Positions 1 to 6,043 of a stretch of DNA of 6,968 nt are shown piece after piece. The notes beneath the pieces were generated by a model, which was not told the origin of the DNA, made no database searches, and worked only from the letters and a program-made list of their open reading frames with translations. Each line of letters starts with the position of its first letter. Positions within the stretch are counted from its first letter, which is position 1. The position numbers and the translations under genes were made by a program. The stretch is from an uncultured Oscillospiraceae bacterium. GTDB taxonomy: Bacteria > Bacillota > Clostridia > Oscillospirales > Oscillospiraceae. Location: NCBI GenBank assembly GCA_934646175.1, contig CAKUEI010000081.1, positions 1 through 6,968 of the forward strand. The letters run 5' to 3'.

Positions 1-1720
1 CTTCGCCGCCGTGGACGCCCGCGCCGGGGCCGATGTCCACGATATAGTCCGCCGCCCGCATGGTGTCCTCGTCATGTTCCACCACCAGCAGCGTGTTGCC
101 CAAGTCCCGCAGATGTTTCATGGTATTCAGCAGCATGTCGTTGTCCCGCTGGTGCAGGCCGATGGACGGCTCGTCCAAAATGTAGAGCACACCCATGAGG
201 GAAGAACCGATTTGAGTAGCCAGTCGGATGCGCTGGCTCTCGCCGCCGGACAACGAGGCTGCGCTGCGGCCCAGCGTGAGATATTGCAGACCCACACTGT
301 TCAAAAATCCCAGTCTGTTTTTAATTTCTTTCAAAATTCGCTCCGCAATCATCATCTTTTGCTGCGAAAGGGTCAGCTTGTCCACAAAGCTCAATGCCTC
401 AATCACTGACTTCTGGCAAAAATCATGGATGGAAATGTCTCCCACCGTCACCGCCAGCGATTCCTTGCGCAGCCGTTTCCCTCCACAGGCCGGGCAAGGG
501 CTCTCTGACATGAACTCCTCCAGCTCGCGTTTGACGGAGTCGGATTGGGTCTCCCGGTAGCGGCGCTCGATATTGTTCACGATGCCTTCAAATGGCTGGG
601 TCAGGGTGCCCTTTCCGTTCTCCCGCTCGTAGGTCAGCTTCAGCTTTTCGCCCTTGGTGCCGTAAAGGATCACATCCAGCACCTCGTCGGAAAGCTGCTC
701 CACCGGTGTGGTAAGCTTGAACTTATACCGCTTGGCAAGGGCGTCGAAGTACATGCGGGAAATGCCGTCCCCCTTGATGTTGTTCCAGCCGGAAACGGTA
801 ATGGCCCCCTCCAGAATGGAGAGGCTTTTGTTGGGGATCAACAGGTCGGGGTCCACCTTCAGTTGGCTGCCCAGGCCGGTACACACGGGACAGGCACCGA
901 AAGGATTGTTGAAGGAGAACATGCGGGGGGCCAGCTCTTCGATGGAAACGCCGCAGTCCTCACAGGCGTAATTCTGGGAGAACAGGATGTCCCGCTCTTC
1001 CTCCCCCAGCACGTTGATGAGCACCAAACCGCCGGCCAGCTGGGAGGCGGTCTCCACGCTGTCAGTCAGGCGGCGGGACACATCCTCCCGGATGACCAGA
1101 CGGTCCACCACGATCTCGATATTGTGCTTTTTGTTCTTATCCAGCTTGATCTCTTCGGTCAGCTCGTACAGCGAGCCGTCCACCCGGGCGCGGACATATC
1201 CGGATTTCCGGGCGTCCTCAAAAATCTTCTGGTATTCGCCCTTCTTTCCCCGGACCACGGGGGCCATGACCTGAATGCGGGTTGCCTCCGGCAGCTTGAC
1301 CACCTGATCAATGATCTGGTCGATGGTCTGCTGGCGGATCTCCTTCCCGCACTTGGGGCAGTGAGGGGTGCCCACCCGCGCCCAGAGAAGGCGCAGATAG
1401 TCATAGATCTCCGTCACGGTGCCCACGGTGGAACGGGGGTTCTTGCTGGTGGTCTTCTGGTCGATGGAGATGGCGGGAGAAAGGCCGTCGATATAGTCCA
1501 CGTCCGGCTTCTCCATCTGCCCCAGGAACATGCGGGCATAGGAGCTGAGGGACTCCACATAGCGGCGCTGCCCCTCGGCATAAATGGTGTCAAACGCCAG
1601 CGAGGACTTTCCGGAACCGGACAGTCCTGTCAGCACCACCAGCTTGTCCCGGGGAATTTCCACATCAATGTTCTTCAGGTTATTTTCCCGCGCACCTTTT
1701 ACAAAAATATGATCCAACAT
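1..1720 (-). CDS. uvrA: UvrABC excinuclease subunit A (ATPase, damage recognition), 3' part missing
   Basis: UvrA dimers, with UvrB, scan cytoplasmic DNA for helix-distorting lesions and load UvrB in nucleotide excision repair. The visible 573 residues are the N-terminal part of a family usually about 940-950 residues long, so roughly 370 are cut off by the window edge. Seen: Walker A GLSGSGKSS at residues 32-40; a CPKC pair at 121-124; the zinc-binding set C253, C256, C277, C280 around the conserved MFSFNNPFGACP stretch; CPAC at 409-412; the ABC signature LSGGE at 490-494; Walker B ending in DEP at 516-518; and GLHQRDN just after. This gives a complete first ABC half; the second half is outside. 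The ATG at 1720 gives the family N-terminus MLDHIFVKGARENNLKNI and follows GAGGG by 7 nt. It lies 42 bp after the YjbR-like gene with no visible terminator, so it is likely co-transcribed from the SOS promoter before uvrB. The frame is intact. Confidence 0.97.
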   Translation of the reverse strand, partial: MLDHIFVKGARENNLKNIDVEIPRDKLVVLTGLSGSGKSSLAFDTIYAEGQRRYVESLSSYARMFLGQMEKPDVDYIDGLSPAISIDQKTTSKNPRSTVGTVTEIYDYLRLLWARVGTPHCPKCGKEIRQQTIDQIIDQVVKLPEATRIQVMAPVVRGKKGEYQKIFEDARKSGYVRARVDGSLYELTEEIKLDKNKKHNIEIVVDRLVIREDVSRRLTDSVETASQLAGGLVLINVLGEEERDILFSQNYACEDCGVSIEELAPRMFSFNNPFGACPVCTGLGSQLKVDPDLLIPNKSLSILEGAITVSGWNNIKGDGISRMYFDALAKRYKFKLTTPVEQLSDEVLDVILYGTKGEKLKLTYERENGKGTLTQPFEGIVNNIERRYRETQSDSVKRELEEFMSESPCPACGGKRLRKESLAVTVGDISIHDFCQKSVIEALSFVDKLTLSQQKMMIAERILKEIKNRLGFLNSVGLQYLTLGRSAASLSGGESQRIRLATQIGSSLMGVLYILDEPSIGLHQRDNDMLLNTMKHLRDLGNTLLVVEHDEDTMRAADYIVDIGPGAGVHGGE

Positions 1721-1762
1721 TTTGTTTCCCTCGCTGTTTTCCGCCCACACCGGGGCCTTCGT

Positions 1763-2188
1763 TCAAAAAGTGGAAGCGGCTGCTTCCTCCGGCTGCTGTG
1801 ATAATTCCCGCTGCACTTTCTTCGGGAGTCTTTCCAACACGAGCCGGTAAGAGGTGTCGCAAAGCGCCCGCAAAACGTTCTCCGGAAGCGCCTCCTCCAG
1901 AAGGACGGCGATCCATGTGCGCTTATCCATGTAGAAGCCCGGCAGGATCTGCCGGGGGTATTCCTGCCGAAACAACTCCGCCATACAGGGGTCGCACTTC
2001 AGGTTCAGCAGCAGCTTTCCCCCGTAAAGCCCATACTTCTCCTCGGGGCGGCAGAGGGCGGCAAACTGCTTTCCCCGCACGCGGTAGCGGTGCCAGCCCC
2101 ATTCCTCTTTATAATTTCGCTCCGCCCCCGGGTTTTTCAGCAGATATTCATCCAGCCAGGGGTACCGGCCGGTCACAGGCAATTCCAT
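1763..2188 (-). CDS. MmcQ/YjbR-family protein
   Basis: This encodes a 141-residue protein of the MmcQ/YjbR family (DUF419), small cytoplasmic proteins with a CyaY-like fold, often annotated as DNA-binding although their cellular role is not settled. Seen: an N-terminal helix region PWLDEYLLKNPG (10-21), the family segment LLNLKCDP (60-67), the segment LPGFYMDKRTWIAV (82-95), and DTSYRLV (111-117); the last 15 residues are a polar, Ala-rich tail. The length is slightly above the usual 115-125. The ATG at 2188 is preferred because GGAAAGGA lies 8 nt before it; the same frame stays open 25 codons further upstream, but that extension overlaps the end of uvrB and looks nothing like the family. It sits 28 bp after uvrB and 42 bp before uvrA, inside an SOS-type transcription unit, which suggests but does not show a link to DNA repair. 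Family assignment is firm; function is open. Confidence 0.9.
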   Translation of the reverse strand: MELPVTGRYPWLDEYLLKNPGAERNYKEEWGWHRYRVRGKQFAALCRPEEKYGLYGGKLLLNLKCDPCMAELFRQEYPRQILPGFYMDKRTWIAVLLEEALPENVLRALCDTSYRLVLERLPKKVQRELSQQPEEAAASTF

Positions 2189-2197
2189 CGTTTCGTT

Positions 2198-2214
2198 CCT
2201 TTCCCCGTGAAAGG
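2198..2214 (-). promoter_or_regulatory. Hairpin covering the YjbR-gene ribosome binding site
   Basis: On the transcript strand CCTTTC and GAAAGG form a perfect 6-bp stem with a 5-nt loop (ACGGG). The 3' arm is part of the GGAAAGGA ribosome binding site (2197-2204) of the gene starting at 2188. The 5' arm begins two bases after the uvrB stop codon (2217-2219). A ribosome ending on uvrB would open this hairpin, so translation of the downstream gene may be coupled to uvrB. The stem is seen; the coupling is inference. Confidence 0.45.
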
Positions 2215-2216
2215 GA

Positions 2217-4181
2217 TCAGTTTCCCCGCAGCTTGATGATCTTATCCCGCAGGATTGCGGCATACTCGAACTCCAGCATCTTGGCCGCCTCCTTCATCTC
2301 CCGCTCCAGCTTGGCGATCTCTTCCGCGCGCTGGAGCTTGGTGAGCTGCTTGAGGTTCGGGTCATATTCCTTCTTTTCATCCTCGGTGGAGAGCTGCAGC
2401 AGCTCGCGCACCGACTTGATGACTGTTTTGGGCACGATGCCGTGAGCCTTATTGAAGGCGTCCTGCTTCTCCCGGCGGCGCTCGGTCTCGTCAATGGCGC
2501 GGCGCATGGAGGGAGTGATGCTGTCAGCATACATGATCACCATGCCCTCCGCATTTCGGGCGGCGCGGCCGATGGTCTGGATGAGGGAGGTCTCGCTGCG
2601 GAGGAAGCCCTCCTTGTCCGCGTCCAGAATCGCCACCAGACTGACTTCCGGCAGGTCCAGTCCCTCACGCAGCAGGTTGATGCCCACCAGCACATCAAAG
2701 GTGCCCAGCCGCAGGTCGCGGATGATCTCCATCCGCTCGATGGTGTCGATGTCGTGGTGCATATAGCGCACCCGGATGCCCGCTCCTTGGAGATAAACAG
2801 TCAAATCCTCCGCCATCTTTTTGGTAAGCGTAGTGACCAGCACCCGCTCCTGCCGGGCAGTGCGGGCGTTGATCTCGCCGATGAGGTCGTCGATCTGCCC
2901 CTCCACCGGGCGCACTTCGATCTTCGGGTCCAGAAGTCCGGTGGGGCGGATGACCTGCTCCACCACCTGCCCGGCGCGGGTGCGCTCGTACTCGCCGGGG
3001 GTGGCGGAAACGTAGATGACCTGATTGAGCCGCTGGGCGAATTCATCGAATTTCAGCGGGCGGTTGTCAAAGGCACAGGGCAGGCGGAAGCCGTACTCCA
3101 CCAGCGTTTCTTTCCTGGCCCGGTCGCCGTTGTACATGGCGCGGACTTGGGGCAAGGTCACGTGGCTTTCGTCGATGAACATGACGAAGTCCTTGGGGAA
3201 ATAATCCATCAGGGTATGGGGCGGGGACCCTACGGGCCGCCCCTCGATGACCCGGGAATAGTTCTCGATGCCGCTGCAATAGCCCAGCTCCTGCATCATC
3301 TCAACGTCGTACATGACGCGCTGCTTCAGGCGCTGCGCCTCTACCAGCTTACCCTCTTTCTCGAAAAAGGCTACCCGCTCTTCCAGCTCTTTGTAGATCT
3401 CGCTGATTGCCGCGTCCATCTTCTCCTTGGGGGTCACATAATGAGTGGCAGGCCAAACCGGAATGTTGGTCAATCGCCGGACGGGTGTGCCCGTCACCAC
3501 GTTGATTTCGGAAATGCGGTCGATCTCATCACCGAAAAACTCTACCCGAATGGCGGTATCCTTCCAATAGGCCGGCCAAATCTCGATGGTATCCCCCCGC
3601 ACCCGGAACACGTTTCGATCGAAGGCGATATCGTTGCGTTCATAGCGGATCTCCACCAATTTACGCATCAGCTCTTCCCGCTTCATGGTGGCGCCCACCC
3701 GCAGAGAGACCATCATTTTTGCAAAGTCCTCCGGCTCACCCAAGCCGTAGATACAGGAGACAGATGAGACCACAATCACATCCCGCCGCTCCATCAGTGA
3801 AGCCGTAGCTGCAATGCGCAGCCGGTCAATCTCTTCGTTTGTGGCAGAGTCTTTTTCGATAAAGGTATCTGTGTGGGGGATATAGGCCTCCGGCTGATAG
3901 TAGTCATAATAGGAGACAAAGTATTCCACTGCATTGTTGGGAAAGAATTCCTTAAATTCCGCACAGAGTTGAGCCGCCAACGTCTTGTTGTGGGCCAGCA
4001 CCAAAGTGGGGCGCTGGATCTTCTCGATGACCTTGGCCATGGTGAAGGTCTTGCCCGAACCGGTAACACCCAGCAGGACCTGTTCGGAAAGGCCGTTCTC
4101 CACACCGGCGGCCAGAGCCTCGATGGCCTCCGGCTGGTCACCCGCAGGGGAATATTCGCTGACTACTTTGAATTCCGGCAT
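2217..4181 (-). CDS. uvrB: UvrABC excinuclease subunit B (helicase-fold damage verifier)
   Basis: UvrB is delivered to DNA by UvrA, verifies the lesion by inserting a beta-hairpin, then recruits UvrC for incision. The 654-residue product is full family length. Seen: Walker A GVTGSGKT at 38-45; the tyrosine-rich beta-hairpin start YYDYYQPEAYIPHTDTF from residue 91; DESH helicase motif II at 337-340; SATP motif III at 392-395; the C-terminal helicase motif QTIGRAARN at 535-543; and a C-terminal UVR coiled coil from about 613 to 651 ending AAILRDKIIKLRGN, which contacts UvrC. The ATG at 4181 gives the conserved N-terminus MPEFKVVSEYSPAGDQ and follows GGAAAGG by 11 nt. The frame is open 65 codons further upstream but those residues run through the radC end and promoter and are unrelated to UvrB. 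It has its own promoter with a LexA box 39 bp upstream. Confidence 0.98.
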   Translation of the reverse strand: MPEFKVVSEYSPAGDQPEAIEALAAGVENGLSEQVLLGVTGSGKTFTMAKVIEKIQRPTLVLAHNKTLAAQLCAEFKEFFPNNAVEYFVSYYDYYQPEAYIPHTDTFIEKDSATNEEIDRLRIAATASLMERRDVIVVSSVSCIYGLGEPEDFAKMMVSLRVGATMKREELMRKLVEIRYERNDIAFDRNVFRVRGDTIEIWPAYWKDTAIRVEFFGDEIDRISEINVVTGTPVRRLTNIPVWPATHYVTPKEKMDAAISEIYKELEERVAFFEKEGKLVEAQRLKQRVMYDVEMMQELGYCSGIENYSRVIEGRPVGSPPHTLMDYFPKDFVMFIDESHVTLPQVRAMYNGDRARKETLVEYGFRLPCAFDNRPLKFDEFAQRLNQVIYVSATPGEYERTRAGQVVEQVIRPTGLLDPKIEVRPVEGQIDDLIGEINARTARQERVLVTTLTKKMAEDLTVYLQGAGIRVRYMHHDIDTIERMEIIRDLRLGTFDVLVGINLLREGLDLPEVSLVAILDADKEGFLRSETSLIQTIGRAARNAEGMVIMYADSITPSMRRAIDETERRREKQDAFNKAHGIVPKTVIKSVRELLQLSTEDEKKEYDPNLKQLTKLQRAEEIAKLEREMKEAAKMLEFEYAAILRDKIIKLRGN

Positions 4182-4211
4182 GGTACCGCCCGCCTTTCCG
4201 TAATTTCCTTC

Positions 4212-4240
4212 ATCATACCAGAACAAATGTTCTTGCGCAA
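4212..4240 (-). promoter_or_regulatory. uvrB promoter (sigma-A type, extended -10)
   Basis: Read on the minus strand, TTGCGC (-35, 4235-4240) is separated by exactly 17 bp from TATGAT (-10, 4212-4217), and TG one base before the -10 makes it an extended -10 element. Transcription would start near 4205, leaving a leader of about 24 nt. It lies in the 70-bp gap between radC and uvrB and gives uvrB, the YjbR-like gene and uvrA a promoter independent of pyrE. Confidence 0.85.
4220..4233. promoter_or_regulatory. LexA (SOS) box in the uvrB promoter spacer
   Basis: AGAACAAATGTTCT is a 14-bp palindrome around GAAC-N4-GTTC, the core recognised by Gram-positive LexA (DinR). It lies wholly between the -35 and -10 of the uvrB promoter, so a bound LexA dimer would block RNA polymerase. 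uvrB is a standard SOS gene in Firmicutes such as Bacillus subtilis. The match and position are seen; LexA binding is inferred from family knowledge. Confidence 0.9.
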
Positions 4241-4251
4241 GCCTTTTCCGC

Positions 4252-4929
4252 TCAAATCTCCAAAAGGCCCAGCTGACGCATGGAGGTGACCGTTTCATCC
4301 GCGAAAATAAGGTGATCCTGCAGATACAATCCCAGCTCAAACAGCTTGCGGGAGAGGATGCGTGTGGTGTCCACATCTTCTGCGGAGGGTTCGGCCGTGC
4401 CGCCGGTGTGGTTATGGGCCAAAATCAGCGTGGTGGCGTTGAGGGAAAAGGCAATCTCCAGCACGCTGCGCAGGGTAAGCTCCGCTCCGGTGGAGCTGCC
4501 CTCGCTGAGAATGCGCACATTCAGCAGCCTGCGGCTCGCGTCCAAGCAGGCCATGCAGATCACCTCGTTCCTCCGACCGAAGAAGTAAGGCGCAAAGACG
4601 GCCCGCGCCTCCTCGGTGTTGGTGACATACTGGAGGGACGACGTCTTGCTTTTCAGGTAGCGCCCGCACAGGGCAGGGACCAGCTTCAGCAGCACCACCG
4701 TATGTTCGCCGATGCCGGGCACCCGGCGCAGCTCCTCCTCCGTGGCGTCCAGCACACCGGCCAGCGAGCCGAACCGTTCAATCAGCTGATGGGCCAGCGG
4801 GTTCACATCGCCCTGCGGGATGGCGTAAAACAGCAAAAGCTCCAGTGCACGGTGCTCCGGCACGTTCAAAAGACCTGTCTTCAGGAATTCATCCTTCAGC
4901 CGTTTACGATGTCCGTCATGAACGCTCAT
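4252..4929 (-). CDS. radC: RadC-family JAB/MPN-domain protein
   Basis: RadC-family proteins carry an N-terminal helix-hairpin-helix region and a C-terminal JAB/MPN metalloprotease-like domain. The name comes from an old DNA-repair assignment later withdrawn in E. coli, and the function is not established. The product is 225 residues, the usual length. Seen: HDGHRKRLKDEFL at the N-terminus, the hairpin VPGIGEHTVVLLK at 70-82, and the metal-binding pattern H172-x-H174 with D185 in AHNHTGGTAEPSAED (171-185). Two differences from the form I remember: HNHT replaces HNHP, and the usual PRE-type segment before the metal site reads LTLRSVLE (151-158). The ATG at 4929 follows GGAAAGGAGG by 9 nt. It lies 36 bp after pyrE, so it is probably transcribed from the pyrE promoter; the SOS promoter of uvrB lies downstream of it, so radC itself is not expected to be under that LexA box. 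Confidence 0.93.
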   Translation of the reverse strand: MSVHDGHRKRLKDEFLKTGLLNVPEHRALELLLFYAIPQGDVNPLAHQLIERFGSLAGVLDATEEELRRVPGIGEHTVVLLKLVPALCGRYLKSKTSSLQYVTNTEEARAVFAPYFFGRRNEVICMACLDASRRLLNVRILSEGSSTGAELTLRSVLEIAFSLNATTLILAHNHTGGTAEPSAEDVDTTRILSRKLFELGLYLQDHLIFADETVTSMRQLGLLEI

Positions 4930-4965
4930 GCCCCTCTGCCTCCTTTCCTGCTGCTGCGAAGTGGC

Positions 4966-5640
4966 TCAGCCCTTCGCGCCGTACTGTGCCAGATAGTCCT
5001 CCATCCGCGCCCGCATGGCGTCATCGATGTACACCTTGCCGTCCACCGGCTTCTGATAAAGGGTATCCATGATCTGGCGGATGGTGACGATGGGGTGCAC
5101 CTGAATGCCGTACTCCTCCTGCAGCTCCTGCAAGGCAGAGCGCTCGCCGGTGCCCCGCTCCATCCGATCCACCGACACGAAAAGGTCGGTGATGGTCACA
5201 TCGGCCACGGTCTTGAACAGTTGAATGGACTCCCGCACGGCTGTGCCTGCGGTGACCACATCCTCCACAATGGCGATGCGGTCGCCGTTCTGGGGCTTGT
5301 AGCCCACCATGCTGCCGCCCTCGCCGTGGTCCTTGGCCTCTTTCCGGTTGAAGCAGTAGGCCATGTCGACGCCGTAATCGCGGTAAAGGGACGCGGCGGC
5401 GGTGACGGCCAGCGGAATGCCCTTATAGGCCGGCCCGAACAGGGCGTTCACGTCCTCAGACAGATGCTCGTGGATGCAGGCGGCGTAATAATCTCCCAGC
5501 TTGGCCGCCTGTGCGCCGGTCTTATAGTTGCCCGTGTTGATGAAATACGGCGTCTTCCGCCCGGACTTGGTGACGAAATCTCCGAAGGTCAGTACGCCGG
5601 AGCGCACCATAAAATGAATGAATTCTTCCTGATAGGTCAT
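4966..5640 (-). CDS. pyrE: Orotate phosphoribosyltransferase
   Basis: PyrE joins orotate to PRPP to make orotidine 5'-monophosphate, the fifth step of de novo pyrimidine synthesis, in the cytoplasm. The 224-residue product fits the family. Seen: the substrate-facing segment SGRKTPYFINTG at 26-37, the type I PRTase core GPAYKGIPLA at 69-78, the flexible catalytic loop RKEAKDHGEGG at 99-109 with K100, K103 and H105, and the PRPP-binding motif IVEDVVTAGTA at 124-134. The ATG at 5640 is chosen because GGAGAGG lies 9 nt before it; an in-frame TTG at 5658 falls on the edge of that site and is rejected. It is the first gene of the minus-strand block, with its own promoter and a dyad over the start region. 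I see no PyrR-type attenuator: the leader is only about 36 nt. Pairing pyrE with repair genes is probably positional, not functional. Confidence 0.96.
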   Translation of the reverse strand: MTYQEEFIHFMVRSGVLTFGDFVTKSGRKTPYFINTGNYKTGAQAAKLGDYYAACIHEHLSEDVNALFGPAYKGIPLAVTAAASLYRDYGVDMAYCFNRKEAKDHGEGGSMVGYKPQNGDRIAIVEDVVTAGTAVRESIQLFKTVADVTITDLFVSVDRMERGTGERSALQELQEEYGIQVHPIVTIRQIMDTLYQKPVDGKVYIDDAMRARMEDYLAQYGAKG

Positions 5641-5649
5641 GTTGATCCG

Positions 5650-5656
5650 CCTCTCC
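5650..5656 (-). promoter_or_regulatory. pyrE ribosome binding site
   Basis: GGAGAGG on the minus strand, 9 nt before the ATG at 5640. It fixes the start at 5640, since the alternative TTG at 5656-5658 overlaps this site. Confidence 0.8.
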
Positions 5657-5667
5657 AAACAATAAAA

Positions 5668-5688
5668 TAAAATAACTGATTTATTTTA
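5668..5688. promoter_or_regulatory. Perfect 8+8 bp dyad over the pyrE -10 and start site
   Basis: TAAAATAA (5668-5675) and TTATTTTA (5681-5688) are exact inverse complements separated by CTGAT. The right arm contains the pyrE -10 hexamer and the spacer holds the predicted start point, so a protein bound here would repress pyrE. Part of the left arm also belongs to a triple AATAA run (5661-5675). AT-rich sequence produces such dyads by chance more often than mixed sequence, so the operator role is a hypothesis. Confidence 0.4.
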
Positions 5689-5711
5689 GCACACTCGTTT
5701 CCGGCAAACAA
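5683..5711 (-). promoter_or_regulatory. pyrE promoter (sigma-A type, extended -10)
   Basis: Read on the minus strand, TTGTTT (-35, 5706-5711) lies 17 bp before TAAAAT (-10, 5683-5688), with TG one base upstream of the -10. Predicted start is about 5676, giving a leader near 36 nt. It should drive pyrE and radC and, through lack of a terminator, possibly the whole uvrB-uvrA block. Confidence 0.75.
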
Positions 5712-5934
5712 GGCGATTTTCCTCCGGAAAGGGCGGTTTTCCCTTTTCCTTCTCGCTTTTTCGCCCCTTCTCCGCGATATTCTTCAGCAGAAACGCACAT
5801 CCGGAAGACACTTTGTTGCATTTTTCACAAATGAAATGCATCCTTCATCTTTTCATTTTTTCGCAATTTTCACACCATTCGGTCTATTTTGTTTCAAAAG
5901 TTCCCAATTATCCATGAATTTGTAATTTTTAAGA
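5712..5934. other. AT-rich divergent intergenic stretch without a gene
   Basis: No open frame with a ribosome binding site is visible on either strand, and I recognise no RNA gene or riboswitch. It becomes rich in T-runs after about 5815 and holds a bulged hairpin at 5817-5840, a 12-bp near-repeat (GCATTTTTCACA at 5818 and GCAATTTTCACA at 5863), and a weak AAAGGG/CCCTTT hairpin at 5728-5746 with no T-run positioned to make a terminator. It is probably upstream control DNA for the plus-strand transporter gene. Confidence 0.5.
5817..5840. repeat. Inverted repeat / bulged hairpin
   Basis: TGCATTT (5817-5823) and AAATGCA (5834-5840) are exact inverse complements separated by 10 bp. An inner pair TTTCA/TGAAA (5823-5827, 5832-5836) extends the same structure with a 2-nt bulge and a 4-nt loop. 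It lies about 130 bp upstream of the plus-strand -35. No run of T or A is placed to make it a terminator. Role unknown. Confidence 0.4.
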
Positions 5935-5953
5935 GAACTTAACGTTCGTGAGC

Positions 5954-5981
5954 GTGCAAAAACATTCTTGACACTTTGCAC
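5954..5981. promoter_or_regulatory. Inverted repeat bracketing the -35 of the sugar-binding gene
   Basis: GTGCAAA (5954-5960) and TTTGCAC (5975-5981) are exact inverse complements separated by 14 bp, with arm centres 21 bp apart, two turns of the helix. The -35 TTGACA lies between them and the right arm enters the promoter spacer. This is the geometry expected of a repressor operator, but I cannot assign it to a known regulator; it does not match the CcpA cre consensus. Confidence 0.5.
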
Positions 5982-5996
5982 ATAGCATGATAAATT
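5968..5996 (+). promoter_or_regulatory. Promoter of the sugar-binding protein gene
   Basis: TTGACA (5968-5973), a perfect -35 consensus, is followed after 17 bp by TAAATT (5991-5996), with TG one base before the -10. Predicted start is about 6003, giving a leader of about 58 nt. With a perfect -35, ideal spacing and an extended -10 this should be a strong promoter. Confidence 0.85.
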
Positions 5997-6007
5997 TGTC
6001 TTAGTCT

Positions 6008-6026
6008 TGAGCGCCCTGTGCGCTTA
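6008..6026 (+). promoter_or_regulatory. Hairpin at the 5' end of the sugar-binding gene leader
   Basis: TGAGCGC (6008-6014) pairs with GCGCTTA (6020-6026), seven pairs including one G-U, around a 5-nt loop (CCTGT). It begins within a few bases of the predicted transcription start and leaves the ribosome binding site free, so it could stabilise the mRNA 5' end, or as DNA serve as a downstream operator. The pairing is seen; the role is inference. Confidence 0.4.
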
Positions 6027-6043
6027 CAGTACGACATTTGAAA

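Noticed and set aside
545..1801. Long plus-strand open frame opposite uvrA
   Set aside because: It is the antisense of a well-conserved uvrA frame in GC-rich DNA, lacks a ribosome binding site, and its residues (His, Gly, Leu, Val rich) resemble no family.
2442..3767. Long plus-strand open frame opposite uvrB
   Set aside because: Antisense shadow of uvrB, with no promoter or ribosome binding site and low-complexity composition.
4182..4376. 65-codon N-terminal extension of uvrB
   Set aside because: It covers the promoter, LexA box and end of radC, and the conserved UvrB N-terminus begins at the ATG at 4181.
5641..5658. TTG start for pyrE, six codons upstream
   Set aside because: The codon overlaps the GGAGAGG ribosome binding site that serves the ATG at 5640.
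4312..5670. Long plus-strand open frame spanning radC and pyrE
   Set aside because: It runs antisense across two recognised genes and their gap, so it is a GC-driven shadow.
5728..5746. AAAGGG/CCCTTT hairpin as a terminator
   Set aside because: The stem is short and the following bases on either strand lack a clean T-run; it also lies upstream of both divergent genes, where no transcript is expected to end.
5935..5947. Possible second LexA box (GAAC...GTTC)
   Set aside because: The half-sites are five bases apart, not four, so it does not fit the LexA spacing.
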